From positions 124,001-188,000 of the forward strand of contig NZ_JAAVUY010000013.1 in assembly GCF_018449695.1 (NCBI RefSeq): a stretch of DNA of 64,000 bases. Direction: 5' to 3'. The stretch is from Bradyrhizobium sp. dw_411. GTDB lineage: Bacteria > Pseudomonadota > Alphaproteobacteria > Rhizobiales > Xanthobacteraceae. This document shows, in pieces, positions 1-9,099 of the stretch (its first letter is position 1; each line of letters begins with the position of its first letter). The notes under the pieces are model-generated. The model did not search any database. It saw nothing but the letters and a program-made list of their open reading frames with translations, and was not told where the DNA came from. A program made the position numbers and the translations under genes.

Positions 1-2112
1 CACCACTGTCGCGAGATTCGCATTGTGAAAGTTGAGCGGCGACAGATTGACCGACACGCAGGGGACGTCCAGCCCCGCATTGCGCCAGAGCGCGATCTGC
101 CGGCACGCCTCACGCATCGACCAGATACCGATCTGTTCGATCAGCCCGCACTCTTCCGCAAGCGGAATAAACTTCGACGGCGGAACCTCGCCTAATACCG
201 GATCGTACCAGCGCGCCAGCGCTTCGACGCCGTACAGCGCGCCTCCGTCGGTTCTGATCTGGGGCTGATAGTGCAGCTTCAGATGGCCTTGTGCGATGGC
301 GCTCCGCAGCGCTGTGACGTAAGTCAGCCGCTGCTCGGCCATTACGTTCATATCGACGGTGAACACGCGGTGAGTGGACCGGCCGGCCTGCTTGGCCTTG
401 TACATCGCGGCATCGGCATGCTTCATCAGCGAATCGATATCCGTCGCATTGTCCGGATAGACGCTGATCCCCATGCTGGCCGAGACCGGCACCGTGCGGC
501 CGCCGAGACGCATCGGGACCGCCAGCACGTCAGTAATGCGGCGCGCGATCGTCGCGGCGCCCTCGGCATCGCAGTTCGACAACATCAGGATGAATTCGTC
601 GCCACCCAATCGGCTGAGCACATCCCCTGGCCGGGTCTGGCCCATCAGGCGTTGGGTGACGCCGACCAGCAATTCGTCGCCGACCGAATGTCCGAGCGTG
701 TCGTTCACGTCCTTGAAGTGGTCAAGATCAATGAAGATCAACGCAATGTGCTCGTCGGCCGGGCAATCCTCGATCGCCTGCTCGGTCAGTTGGCGCAGAT
801 GCGCGCGGTTGGGCAATCCTGTCAGCATGTCATGGTAGGCGAGGCGCGCAATCTGGTTGCGGGACTCCTCCCGCTCGATGGCCAGCGCGCAGAGATGAAC
901 GCAGGCGTCGACGATCTTCTGATGCCAATGGTTAGGTGCGCGCGCCTCCCTGAAATAGAACGCGAAAGTTCCGATCACGCGACCGTCTCTCGCCTTGATC
1001 GGCGAAGACCAGCACGCCCGCAGGCCGGCCGCGAGCGGCATATCCTTGTAGGGCAGCCATCGCGAATCGGTAGCGATGTCCTGCGCCAGAACAGGGACGC
1101 CGAGGGCCGCGGCCGCTCCGCATGAGCCGACGTCCGGACCGATCGCAAGGCCGTCAAGCGCCAGGCAATAGCCGGCCGGAAGATTCGGACCGGCTAAAGG
1201 ATGAACCAAGCCATCGCCATCGACCCGCAACACCGACGATACGACGTCGGGCGCGATGATCTCCACCCTGCGGCACAGCATGTCGAAGACGTCACGGATC
1301 GGAGTTTCAAGGGCGAGCGCCTCGAGCACGTGGCGCTGCAACGACTGCAACTGCTTGCCTTCGGTGATATCGGTAAGCAGCATCACGAGGTTTTTGAGCT
1401 TGCCTTGTCCGTCGCTCACCGCGCTGATCGCAGCCGATACCCAGATCTCGCTGCCGGCCTTGGTATAGACCAGGATTTCCTCTTCCACATCATTGCCAAG
1501 CTCGGTCTGGCGGCGCAGCCGTTCCAGCGTCGCCTGATCGGTATATCTGCCGGCGAGCAGCTCACTCGGTAGTCGGCCGATCGACTCCGACGCGGTGTAT
1601 CCGAAAACCCTGAAGAATGCTTCGTTGCCGTACGCGATCCGCCGTTCATGGTCGGTTACGATGACCATCCGCGTGGTTCTGGCGGCGACCAACGCATGGA
1701 GCGCCAGCGCTTCCCGCTGCCGCACCTCCACGGTGACATCGCGAACGAACCCCATATAGATGATCTCGTTGTCGATCGCGACGCGCGACATCGACAACGC
1801 TCCCCAGATCTCAACGCCGTCCTTGCGGGTGATCTTTACTTCGCGGCTCGTCCCGACGATACGGTTGACGCCGGTCGCGCGGTTCGCCTCGATGTATCCG
1901 TTGTGGTGCGCCTGGATATGCGCCGGCACGAGGCAACTGACATTGCGGCCGAGCACTTCGTCGCGAGAATACCCCCACAACCGCTCCGCGGCCGCATTGA
2001 AATGGGTGACATTGTTATTGCTATCGATGATCACGACAGCATCGATTGCCTGCTCAAGCGCCGCCAGAAGGAATTCCGGCGTCTCTCCGGAATTGTAACT
2101 ATCGGTATGCAT
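1..2112 (-). CDS. DosP-like haem-PAS cyclic-di-GMP signalling protein, 3' end cut by window edge
   Basis: Reading leftward from an ATG at 2112, 704 codons stay open to the window edge, so the C-terminus is missing. The order is PAS (about 1-120), second PAS (about 130-245), GAF-like segment (about 250-410), GGDEF (LGGDEF near 502) and the first third of an EAL domain (GVEALARW near 630). The layout and many blocks match E. coli DosP, an oxygen-sensing c-di-GMP phosphodiesterase with haem in the first PAS. His70 in the AHHNGYI segment aligns with the DosP proximal haem ligand, but the position of the distal ligand Met95 is Thr88 (VGTSRE). Haem binding is therefore plausible with different ligand chemistry. 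GGDEF and EAL signatures are intact as far as visible. Cytoplasmic; no membrane segment. The start lacks a strong Shine-Dalgarno. Confidence 0.9.
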   Translation of the reverse strand, partial: MHTDSYNSGETPEFLLAALEQAIDAVVIIDSNNNVTHFNAAAERLWGYSRDEVLGRNVSCLVPAHIQAHHNGYIEANRATGVNRIVGTSREVKITRKDGVEIWGALSMSRVAIDNEIIYMGFVRDVTVEVRQREALALHALVAARTTRMVIVTDHERRIAYGNEAFFRVFGYTASESIGRLPSELLAGRYTDQATLERLRRQTELGNDVEEEILVYTKAGSEIWVSAAISAVSDGQGKLKNLVMLLTDITEGKQLQSLQRHVLEALALETPIRDVFDMLCRRVEIIAPDVVSSVLRVDGDGLVHPLAGPNLPAGYCLALDGLAIGPDVGSCGAAAALGVPVLAQDIATDSRWLPYKDMPLAAGLRACWSSPIKARDGRVIGTFAFYFREARAPNHWHQKIVDACVHLCALAIEREESRNQIARLAYHDMLTGLPNRAHLRQLTEQAIEDCPADEHIALIFIDLDHFKDVNDTLGHSVGDELLVGVTQRLMGQTRPGDVLSRLGGDEFILMLSNCDAEGAATIARRITDVLAVPMRLGGRTVPVSASMGISVYPDNATDIDSLMKHADAAMYKAKQAGRSTHRVFTVDMNVMAEQRLTYVTALRSAIAQGHLKLHYQPQIRTDGGALYGVEALARWYDPVLGEVPPSKFIPLAEECGLIEQIGIWSMREACRQIALWRNAGLDVPCVSVNLSPLNFHNANLATVV

Positions 2113-2641
2113 CGTAACGACCCATAGGTATCGATCGGCCGGCAAGCATCTTTGCCAACCGCGCACCAGGATAAGGAGGAGTATGATCAGCCCGCGGTGA
2201 AAGGCGACAAAATATCAGCGAGCAAAAAGTATTAGCGAGCATAATGTGGCATCGGTGGCTGAGCCGTTTCGCGGTCCTGAACGGCACATCAAGTGTATAA
2301 TGTCCTTAAAATTCCAATAAGGAACCGAACACCCGGGACGTCCCGGCAGCGGTCCAGATTGCAGATGCTGCTGCTGACGTATCGGTGATTGCGCTACCGG
2401 GCCCGATCATCGATGCCGGCGCCCGCTAAACGGGCATTTGGCGAACGGATACGGCGTCGGACCATGCGCCGGCGCATATCCTTACTTGCCGGCAATCTTG
2501 GCCGCTTTGCAAACCTGACGCCGGACGCCCGGACTGCCATACCGGCCCTTGTCGCCATCGTAGCACGCACCCCCTGCAACACAGATTGACAACCTGCATC
2601 AATGCACCCGACCAGAGCCTTAAATCAAAGGCGCTATCAAC
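2113..2641. other. Intergenic region between two divergent c-di-GMP genes
   Basis: This 529-base stretch separates the leftward DosP-like gene from the rightward GGDEF-EAL gene. I see no convincing gene in it. It contains the 19-bp element at 2584-2602, and an AT-richer patch near 2295-2325 that could be a promoter. Confidence 0.6.
2584..2602 (+). promoter_or_regulatory. 19-bp element shared with 6939-6957
   Basis: GATTGACAACCTGCATCAA contains an interrupted inverted repeat TTGA...TCAA and lies about 40 bases before the GGDEF-EAL start. The element at 6939-6957 matches 16 of 19 positions, and all three differences are transitions. The half-sites resemble those of Fnr/FixK-type regulators, but the spacing is wider than the usual TTGAT-N4-ATCAA. 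The regulator is unknown; the Crp/Fnr protein encoded at 6052-6768 is one candidate. Confidence 0.45.
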
Positions 2642-4915
2642 TTGCGGCTGCAACCCTGTGTCATTGGTCCGGCAGAAGCCGACCTTTGCAATCGCGGAGC
2701 CGCTCATTTGTCACCGTTCGGCAATTTCCCGGAAGCAAGCGCCACCGCCCTGACCTGGATCGGCGCTCCGCTGACCATCGTGGCATTGATCGCAATCATC
2801 ATTCGTATCGTAAAAACGCAACAACTTGCCCTGAGCGCATCCTCGCTCGCGCGCTCGAACATGTTGCTTCAGACCGTTCTTGAAAGCATGCCGCACGGAG
2901 TGTGCATGTTCGAATCGAACGGGGGCATCATCGTCAGCAACAAACACTATGGCGAAATGTACGGTCTTACTCCAGGACAGATAAAACCTGGTGCGAAGCT
3001 GACCGATATCGTCAATGCCCACATTAGCGCGGGCTTCTGTCCGCAGAATGCCGAAAGATATCAGGAGGACTGTCTGGCGGGAGCGGCTTCGCCTCATCCC
3101 AGTTATATCGTCAATGAGCTGGGCAACGGAGATGTGTATGCGATCAGCCGACAGCCGATTTCGAGTGGGGGGTTGATCGAAGTTCATCAGGACATCACTG
3201 ATATTCGCATGACGGAAGCGTGGGCCGACGTCACCCGGCAAGAGCTGATCGAGATGCAGTTTGCTATCGATCAGTCGGTTATCGTCGCTGTCACAGACGT
3301 GCACGGGCGCATCACCTATGCGAATGATAATTTCTGCAAGATCAGTGGATATAGCCGGGAAGAGTTACTTGGACAAAACCATCGCTTGTTGAATTCAGGC
3401 CACCATCCCGAAGCCATGTTCCGCGATATGTATCGGCAGATCGCGGGGTGTGAGGTTTGGCGCGGCGAATTATGCAACAGGGCGAAGGATGGCTCACTCT
3501 ATTGGGTCGATACGGTTATCACCGCGCAGCTCGGTTTGAACGGTAAACCGATCGCATATATCGCAATTCGTATTGACATCACATCGCGAAAGTCAGCAGA
3601 GGCCCGGATTTCCTATGCGGCCCGGCATGACTCCCTGACCGGTATAGCCAATCGCTCGGCTTTGCTGGAAAGGATGGACGAGGCTTCCGCCTGTCTGCGC
3701 CGGGGCGGAGACATTTTCACCATCTTCCTGTTGGATCTCGACGGATTCAAGTACGTCAACGATACGCTTGGACACTCAACCGGAGACCGGCTGCTCGCCG
3801 AGCTGGCACATCGCCTGAAGCGGTCTTTGCGCGAAACTGAATTCGTGGCGAGGTTGGGCGGCGACGAATTTGCCATTGTCCAGTCCGGCGAAACGGACCA
3901 GCGCGAAGGTGCCGTTGCTCTTGCGGCAAGACTGCTTGAGACCGTTTCGGAGCCTTTTGATCTGGACGGTCATCATGTGACGATTGGGACGAGCATCGGT
4001 ATCGCGCTCGCTACGGACAACGGATCGGATAGCGGAGAGCTGTTGAAGCGGGCGGATCTCGCTCTCTATCGGGCAAAAGCCGAGGGGCGCAACAATTTCA
4101 GTTTCTTCGACGAAGAACTGAGCAAGGAATCCACATCTCGGCTCCAGCTCATCAGCGACATGCGCGCGGCATTGTCCAGAAGCGAATTCGAACTGCACTA
4201 TCAACCGGTATTTGACGCCAAGACATCGCAACCGTGTGGCGTAGAAGCTCTGGTACGGTGGCGCCATCCAGTTATGGGCCTGATGTCGCCGGATCGCTTC
4301 ATCTGGCTGGCCGAAGAGACCGGCCTTATGGAGCCGCTTGGGCAATGGATCCTTGAGAGAGCGTGCCTTGATGCAGCGTCATGGCCAGACACCATCAAGG
4401 TTGCGGTCAATCTATCCGTGGCGCAATTCCGAAGCGGAACGCTGTTTGACGTCATATTATGTGCGCTGGTGGAATCCGGGCTGCCTCCCGAAAGACTGGA
4501 ACTGGAGATCACGGAAACCCTCCTGTTGCAGAACAAGCAAAGCCACAGCGTTATCATTCAGCAGCTCAAGAATATCGGCGTGACGATCGTACTCGACGAT
4601 TTCGGAACGGGCTATGCTTCACTTAGTTACCTGACGATGTTTCCGTTCGACAAGATCAAGATCGACAAATCATTCACGCAAGGATTATCAAGCCGCGTCG
4701 ATTGTGCGGCGGTCATAGCCTCGGTTCTCTCTCTCGCCCGCGGTCTGGATATCGCTGTGACTGCCGAGGGCGTCGAAACGAACGAGCAATTCGAACTATT
4801 GCGGGCGGCCGGAGTCGATCAGGTTCAAGGCTACTTGTTCGGCCGGCCGAGCCCCATGGCCGAGATCAATTTTCCGACGCTGGAGCGAACAGCACAGGCA
4901 CGAGAGGCTGCTTGA
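2642..4915 (+). CDS. PAS-PAS-GGDEF-EAL cyclic-di-GMP protein
   Basis: A 757-residue signalling protein. One hydrophobic stretch at about 38-58 is a likely membrane anchor. Two PAS-like sensor segments follow (about 75-190 and 200-320), then a GGDEF domain with intact LGGDEF near 405 and an EAL domain with CGVEALVRW near 534 and DDFGTGYASL near 650. Both catalytic signatures are present, so diguanylate cyclase and phosphodiesterase activity are both possible; which one dominates cannot be read from sequence. The given start is a TTG and is uncertain; the true N-terminus may lie further in, before the membrane segment. It is divergent from the DosP-like gene and is followed after 67 bases by a DUF2336 gene. 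Confidence 0.9.
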   Translation: MRLQPCVIGPAEADLCNRGAAHLSPFGNFPEASATALTWIGAPLTIVALIAIIIRIVKTQQLALSASSLARSNMLLQTVLESMPHGVCMFESNGGIIVSNKHYGEMYGLTPGQIKPGAKLTDIVNAHISAGFCPQNAERYQEDCLAGAASPHPSYIVNELGNGDVYAISRQPISSGGLIEVHQDITDIRMTEAWADVTRQELIEMQFAIDQSVIVAVTDVHGRITYANDNFCKISGYSREELLGQNHRLLNSGHHPEAMFRDMYRQIAGCEVWRGELCNRAKDGSLYWVDTVITAQLGLNGKPIAYIAIRIDITSRKSAEARISYAARHDSLTGIANRSALLERMDEASACLRRGGDIFTIFLLDLDGFKYVNDTLGHSTGDRLLAELAHRLKRSLRETEFVARLGGDEFAIVQSGETDQREGAVALAARLLETVSEPFDLDGHHVTIGTSIGIALATDNGSDSGELLKRADLALYRAKAEGRNNFSFFDEELSKESTSRLQLISDMRAALSRSEFELHYQPVFDAKTSQPCGVEALVRWRHPVMGLMSPDRFIWLAEETGLMEPLGQWILERACLDAASWPDTIKVAVNLSVAQFRSGTLFDVILCALVESGLPPERLELEITETLLLQNKQSHSVIIQQLKNIGVTIVLDDFGTGYASLSYLTMFPFDKIKIDKSFTQGLSSRVDCAAVIASVLSLARGLDIAVTAEGVETNEQFELLRAAGVDQVQGYLFGRPSPMAEINFPTLERTAQAREAA

Positions 4916-4982
4916 TCGCAGCCAGGCCATCCTGAAGGAAGCCGCTTTCGACAACTGATCACCAGAAAGGGAGATCATCATC

Positions 4983-5993
4983 GTGAACGCGCATGATAGC
5001 CTGATTGAGGAACTGGAAGATGTCGTTTCAAGTAATAACATCGGCCACCGCGCCAAGATGCTGAGGCAGGTGACGGACAGGCTTGTGGTGACATCCTGCA
5101 AGCTGTCCGACGAACAGATGGAACTGTTCGACGAAGTCCTGGACCGGCTCCTCGATGAAATTGACGTCACAGCGCGCGCCGCCTTCGGCGACCGCCTGGC
5201 AACATTTCCCGACGCCTCGCAAAATATCGTTCGCCGGCCGGCTCCGGACGATCCGGTCAGTCCTGCAATCTCATTGCGCCGAACGCCCGTCGGGCCCGTT
5301 ACCGATACTCTCGATGAGCGGGGAAATAATGACATTATCTTGAACTCGGCCGGGGATTACGGCGCGGCGCTCTCTGAATTCGGCTGTTCCACGGCGGTTC
5401 AGCGGCCCACAGGAAACGACGAATTTACCGTGCTCTCCTGGATGCGCCCGGAGATTCCCAGGCAACAGTTTCTGAAACTGCTCGCCGAAGCCTCGGAATC
5501 GGTGAAACTTCAGTTGACCATAAAGGAGCCATGCAAGGCCGCATTGGTCGCGGAAACAGTGGCAGCGGCCTCAAGCCGAATTCAAGCGCGGACACGAGAA
5601 ACCTCCGCCCGCCATGCGATGGCACATTTTCGTGTCAGGACTCTGTATGAGACCGGCGAACTCGGCGAATCCATGTTGGCCGAATTCGCGAATAACATGC
5701 AGTTCGATGAGGCCGTCATTGCGCTATCGCATATTAGCGATCTGCCAATCAGCCTGGTTGAGCGAGCATTCGGAAACGAGCGTTCAGACCAGATCATCGT
5801 TCTGGCAAGAGCCGAGGAGATGTCGTGGGATACGACAAAAGCAATTCTCATGCTTCAAAACAGGAAGCGAAATTCGGTGCAGAAACACGACATATCTTTC
5901 GAAACTTTCATACGGCTAAGGGTGGAAACGGCGAAAAAAGCTGTCAGCTTTTATCGGCTGCGGGCGCGCGCAATGATACAGCGCTCCAAATAA
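4983..5993 (+). CDS. DUF2336 domain protein
   Basis: A 336-residue, mostly helical cytoplasmic protein recognisable as the alphaproteobacterial DUF2336 family, which often accompanies signalling and polar-development genes; the molecular role is unknown. It starts GTGAACGCG just after an AAGGGAGATCATC ribosome binding site. It lies 67 bases after the GGDEF-EAL gene on the same strand, so co-transcription is likely. There are no membrane segments and no catalytic motif that I recognise. Confidence 0.8.
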   Translation: MNAHDSLIEELEDVVSSNNIGHRAKMLRQVTDRLVVTSCKLSDEQMELFDEVLDRLLDEIDVTARAAFGDRLATFPDASQNIVRRPAPDDPVSPAISLRRTPVGPVTDTLDERGNNDIILNSAGDYGAALSEFGCSTAVQRPTGNDEFTVLSWMRPEIPRQQFLKLLAEASESVKLQLTIKEPCKAALVAETVAAASSRIQARTRETSARHAMAHFRVRTLYETGELGESMLAEFANNMQFDEAVIALSHISDLPISLVERAFGNERSDQIIVLARAEEMSWDTTKAILMLQNRKRNSVQKHDISFETFIRLRVETAKKAVSFYRLRARAMIQRSK

Positions 5994-6051
5994 TCAAAAT
6001 TCACGCGGTCAAACCGCAATGAATTAATGCAATGCGGAGGCAACCGATCGG

Positions 6052-6768
6052 CTAATCCAGAGATCCGATACGTCTCAACTTCTCGAGATTGAAAACCTGA
6101 AGGACGCCTGAAGATAACTCGATAATGCCTTGATCCCGAAAATGACCTATCACGCGGCTAACGTGAACCGGTGTAAGTCCGACCGCGTCGGCGATGTGCT
6201 GCTGGCGCAGCGGCAAATGGTAGCGCTGCTCGCGTATCACGCTTCGGGCCGCAATTCGCTGCATGAGGTGCAGGAATAGATAAGCAACGCGCTCTTCGGC
6301 TGACCGTTGACCGAGCGCAATCACCAATTCATCCGCCATATAAATCTCGGCAACGCTCAATTTGGCGAGAGCCCGGATCATTCGGAGATCAGCGACGCAT
6401 CTTGCCTGGACTTCGCTGCGGCTAAATCCGCTGAGCCGCGCTTCTGTCAAGGCCTGCGCAGAGAAATTGGGCCGCTCTTCAAATACCGTAGCGGTGGAGA
6501 AAAGATCTCCAGGCAGCAGGAAATTCAGTATCTGCCTCCGGCCGTTCGATAGCTGAAAGAACCGAAACGCCCAGCCATCGCACAGCACGAATACATCCTC
6601 CGCGGCTTGATTGCGCACGATGATCTGCTCACCCGGGCGGGCTGACCGGTAGTGCTGCCAATTCGGTTGTTGTTCTGATTGGGTCTCTTCGGAGGACTTT
6701 AATAGCGCGCCACAAAATCCAAGTTTTCGATTTGGACACGTTACGCAGGGCCAGCTCATCCGCATCAA
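6052..6768 (-). CDS. Crp/Fnr-family transcriptional regulator
   Basis: A 238-residue protein with an N-terminal cyclic-nucleotide-binding-like beta barrel (about 40-140) and a C-terminal winged helix-turn-helix (about 170-235) whose recognition segment reads GLTPVHVSRVIGHFRDQG. The N-terminus carries Cys8, Cys11 and Cys19, reminiscent of the cysteine cluster of Fnr-type oxygen sensors, although the spacing differs from E. coli Fnr. Further cysteines (LCDGW and ARCVADL) could supply a fourth ligand. An iron-sulphur sensor is possible but not established. It is divergent from the globin-coupled transducer gene across a 339-base AT-rich gap, which suggests it controls that neighbour or itself. 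Confidence 0.88.
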   Translation of the reverse strand: MMRMSWPCVTCPNRKLGFCGALLKSSEETQSEQQPNWQHYRSARPGEQIIVRNQAAEDVFVLCDGWAFRFFQLSNGRRQILNFLLPGDLFSTATVFEERPNFSAQALTEARLSGFSRSEVQARCVADLRMIRALAKLSVAEIYMADELVIALGQRSAEERVAYLFLHLMQRIAARSVIREQRYHLPLRQQHIADAVGLTPVHVSRVIGHFRDQGIIELSSGVLQVFNLEKLRRIGSLD

Positions 6769-7107
6769 GTACTCTTATCCGTAAATTAACAAACGACCGA
6801 AATAAGTAACGCAGATTACGGAAATTTTTCCAATAAGTTTTTCATGACGCGCCGGCTCTGACGCCGGACAGGAAAAAAACATTCCCGCGGTGTCCCACCA
6901 GGCAATATGAGCGCTGTTTTCTGCCGAAACTTGATGGAGATTAACAATCTGCATTAAGCCAGGCCTGCTGCCCGTTAACGTAACATCGATAAAAAGCAAA
7001 GCAGTACTTGGAGAATATAACGGCGGAAAATTTGAGTTTGTCATTGCTGTTTTGCGAACTGTCGCTCGTTAGTTGTCGCCCGCCGAGATGCAACTGGAGG
7101 ACAAGAG
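6769..7107. other. AT-rich divergent promoter region
   Basis: This stretch separates the Crp/Fnr regulator gene from the globin-coupled transducer gene. No gene was seen. It is markedly more AT-rich than its surroundings and holds the 6931-6957 regulatory element. Confidence 0.6.
6931..6957 (+). promoter_or_regulatory. Fnr/FixK-like box overlapping the shared 19-bp element
   Basis: TTGAT-GGAG-ATTAA at 6931-6944 differs by one base from the Fnr/FixK consensus TTGAT-N4-ATCAA. It overlaps GATTAACAATCTGCATTAA at 6939-6957, which is the partner of the element at 2584-2602. It lies about 150 bases before the globin-coupled transducer start and about 165 bases before the Crp/Fnr regulator start, so it could serve either promoter. 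Confidence 0.45.
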
Positions 7108-8484
7108 ATGGCTGCAACTGCATCCGCGTTGACGACGGAGGCTGGAGCGATCGATGCCGCTCGTGATCGCGAGATCCGAATGCGATTTATGCGCATTGAT
7201 GACCGAACCGGCGAATTGTTACGTGAATTATGGACGACCGTAGAACCGGGATTGCCGGATATTTTAGAGGGCTTCTATCAACATATCACCAGAGAGCCTC
7301 AGCTCGCACGCATCATCGGCAGTGATATTCCGCGCCTCAAGTCTGCGCAGGGGTCGCACTGGCGCCGGCTTTTCAACGGCCGCTTCGACAACGAATATCT
7401 GCAGGGCGTTCGCACGATCGGGCTTATTCATAACAAGATCGGGTTGGAGCCGCGCTGGTACATCGGCGGCTACAATTTCGTCCTGAGCCGCCTTGCGGTC
7501 CTTGCCACCGACAAATATCGCTGGAAGCGAGAGCATCTCTCGGACGTTCTGACGGCGCTGAACTGCGCCGTGATGCTGGACATGGATATCGCGATTTCTG
7601 TCTACCAGGAGGCGATGCTCGCGGAGCGTCAAAGTCAGCAGAGCAAAATTGCCGCAGCGATCGACGAGTTCGATGGCCAAATGAAGGTGGTGCTCAAGGC
7701 CGTCAGCGGATCGGGGGCTCAACTGCAAGGCGTCGCCAATGCTCTGGCGGCAAGCGCCGAGAAGTCAACCTACCAGGCGACGTCCGTCGCTGCTGCGTCG
7801 GAAGAAGCGTCTGAAAATGTACAGGCCGTCGCCGCTGCAACCGAGGAACTGACGTCCTCAGTCAATGAAATTTGCCGCCAAGTCACCGAGACCACCAAGG
7901 CTACGCGCGATGCGGTTGCGCAGGCCGATCGGTCCGGCGCCACGATGCAAAGCCTCGCGGAGGCGGCGCAGCGAATCGGAGACGTCGTCAAGTTGATATC
8001 GTCGGTCGCAGGGCAAACCAATCTGCTCGCCCTCAATGCAACGATCGAGGCGGCACGGGCAGGCGAAGCCGGCAGGGGCTTTGCTGTAGTTGCACAGGAG
8101 GTTAAAGCGCTCGCCGCTCAAACTGCAATGGCAACCGAGGAGATCAGCCGGCAGATTCTTGCCATTCAGGAGGCGACCAAGGAATCCGTCAGTTCAATAC
8201 AGGGGATTGGCGCGACCATCGCAACGGTGAACGAGATCGCGGCAGCCACGGCGGCGGCTGTCGAGGAACAAGGCACCGCGACCGCCGAAATTGCGCGCAA
8301 TATCCAGGAAGCTGCGCGAGGCACCCGGGAGGTTTCGCGTAATGTCAGCGAAGTAAGCCAGGTCGCGAGCGAAACTGGCCACACCGCAACCTCGCTATTG
8401 TCAGCAGCCAACGAACTCTCGCAACAATCAGACACGCTCCGCAGTCAGATCGAGGATTTTTTCAGTGCAATCCGGGCTGCTTGA
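7108..8484 (+). CDS. Globin-coupled methyl-accepting chemotaxis protein (HemAT type)
   Basis: A 458-residue soluble transducer. Residues about 20-180 form a sensor globin; the segment H108-NKIGLEPRWY matches the proximal-histidine region of HemAT-type globins, so haem binding and oxygen sensing are expected. The C-terminal half is a methyl-accepting signalling domain whose hairpin tip (GQTNLLALNATIEAARAGEA, near 308-327) is the conserved CheA/CheW contact site. There is no transmembrane helix, as in other cytoplasmic aerotaxis transducers. The ATG is preceded by GGAGGACAAGAG. Its divergent neighbour is a Crp/Fnr regulator, and two c-di-GMP proteins lie nearby, which makes a gas-response cluster. 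Confidence 0.95.
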   Translation: MAATASALTTEAGAIDAARDREIRMRFMRIDDRTGELLRELWTTVEPGLPDILEGFYQHITREPQLARIIGSDIPRLKSAQGSHWRRLFNGRFDNEYLQGVRTIGLIHNKIGLEPRWYIGGYNFVLSRLAVLATDKYRWKREHLSDVLTALNCAVMLDMDIAISVYQEAMLAERQSQQSKIAAAIDEFDGQMKVVLKAVSGSGAQLQGVANALAASAEKSTYQATSVAAASEEASENVQAVAAATEELTSSVNEICRQVTETTKATRDAVAQADRSGATMQSLAEAAQRIGDVVKLISSVAGQTNLLALNATIEAARAGEAGRGFAVVAQEVKALAAQTAMATEEISRQILAIQEATKESVSSIQGIGATIATVNEIAAATAAAVEEQGTATAEIARNIQEAARGTREVSRNVSEVSQVASETGHTATSLLSAANELSQQSDTLRSQIEDFFSAIRAA

Positions 8485-9047
8485 GGCAGACAACTGAACA
8501 GCGCCGGTGTCAGAACAAATTGGTCAACACAACAAGCCTATACCGGACCGTGTCGTGACGGCTGGGTCCATTCGCGATACGTGAAAGCCATTGCCGAATA
8601 ATGCGCAAGGCTGCCAACTGAAGGCGCGGCCAAAAGCTCGTTTTCCGTCCAATCGGAAGCATGGGCCATCAAACCGCCCGCGTCAGGAACAGTTGAGAAA
8701 TAAGAACTTTCGTCCGGTATGGCGGAGAGGGTGACCCGCCTCCCTACAGATCATCATCTACCATGCGCAGTCGTCCGCGTTCAGGAAATGGCCACGCCGA
8801 AGGCGCAATCCGCCAATTGCAGCGTCGTCGATCTTCAGCGTCACGCCCTTGGCCAGCGCAAGACCGAACGGCATCAGCAGCGCACCATCGAGTCGACCGT
8901 CGGCGCCATTGCGAAATTAGACGGTGAGGACCGCCTGATTGTTCTGCGTATTGGACTGCTACTGGTCTGGTGGACAAAGCCGAACCTCACGCTGCGGCGC
9001 TTTCAAACGCCCGGGATTGATGCCGCCGAGATGGCTGTGGCGGCGGA
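8485..9047. other. Intergenic region with a tRNA-Ser-like 3' end
   Basis: No gene was recognised here. The stretch contains the left copy of the 73-bp repeat (8661-8733) and ends at the 9048 palindrome. Confidence 0.5.
8661..8733 (-). repeat. Left att-like repeat with tRNA-Ser 3' fragment
   Basis: This segment matches 11663-11736 at roughly four positions in five, with one single-base gap. On the minus strand its end reads CACCCTCTCCGCCA, typical of the acceptor stem and CCA of a serine tRNA, followed by what looks like the native 3' flank. No full tRNA body is attached. Tyrosine recombinases of integrative elements commonly use tRNA 3' ends as attachment sites, so this looks like a scar of integration. 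Confidence 0.55.
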
Positions 9048-9075
9048 TTCAGCCACTCCAATTGGAGTGGCTGAA
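9048..9075. terminator. 28-nt perfect palindrome after the autotransporter gene
   Basis: Positions 9048-9061 and 9062-9075 are exact reverse complements (half-site TTCAGCCACTCCAA). The palindrome lies 24 bases past the autotransporter stop. It may act as a terminator or mRNA 3' stabiliser for the leftward transcript, although no T-run follows. It could also be a protein-binding palindrome. Confidence 0.45.
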
Positions 9076-9099
9076 GGCCACGATCTCGATGTCTCCCAA

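Noticed and set aside
271..1125. Long rightward open frame opposite the DosP-like gene
   Set aside because: Antisense shadow of the GC-rich DosP-like coding frame, which has clear domain homology on the minus strand.
8715..8735. Functional tRNA-Ser gene
   Set aside because: Only the 3' acceptor end is present; the anticodon and D arms are missing on both sides.
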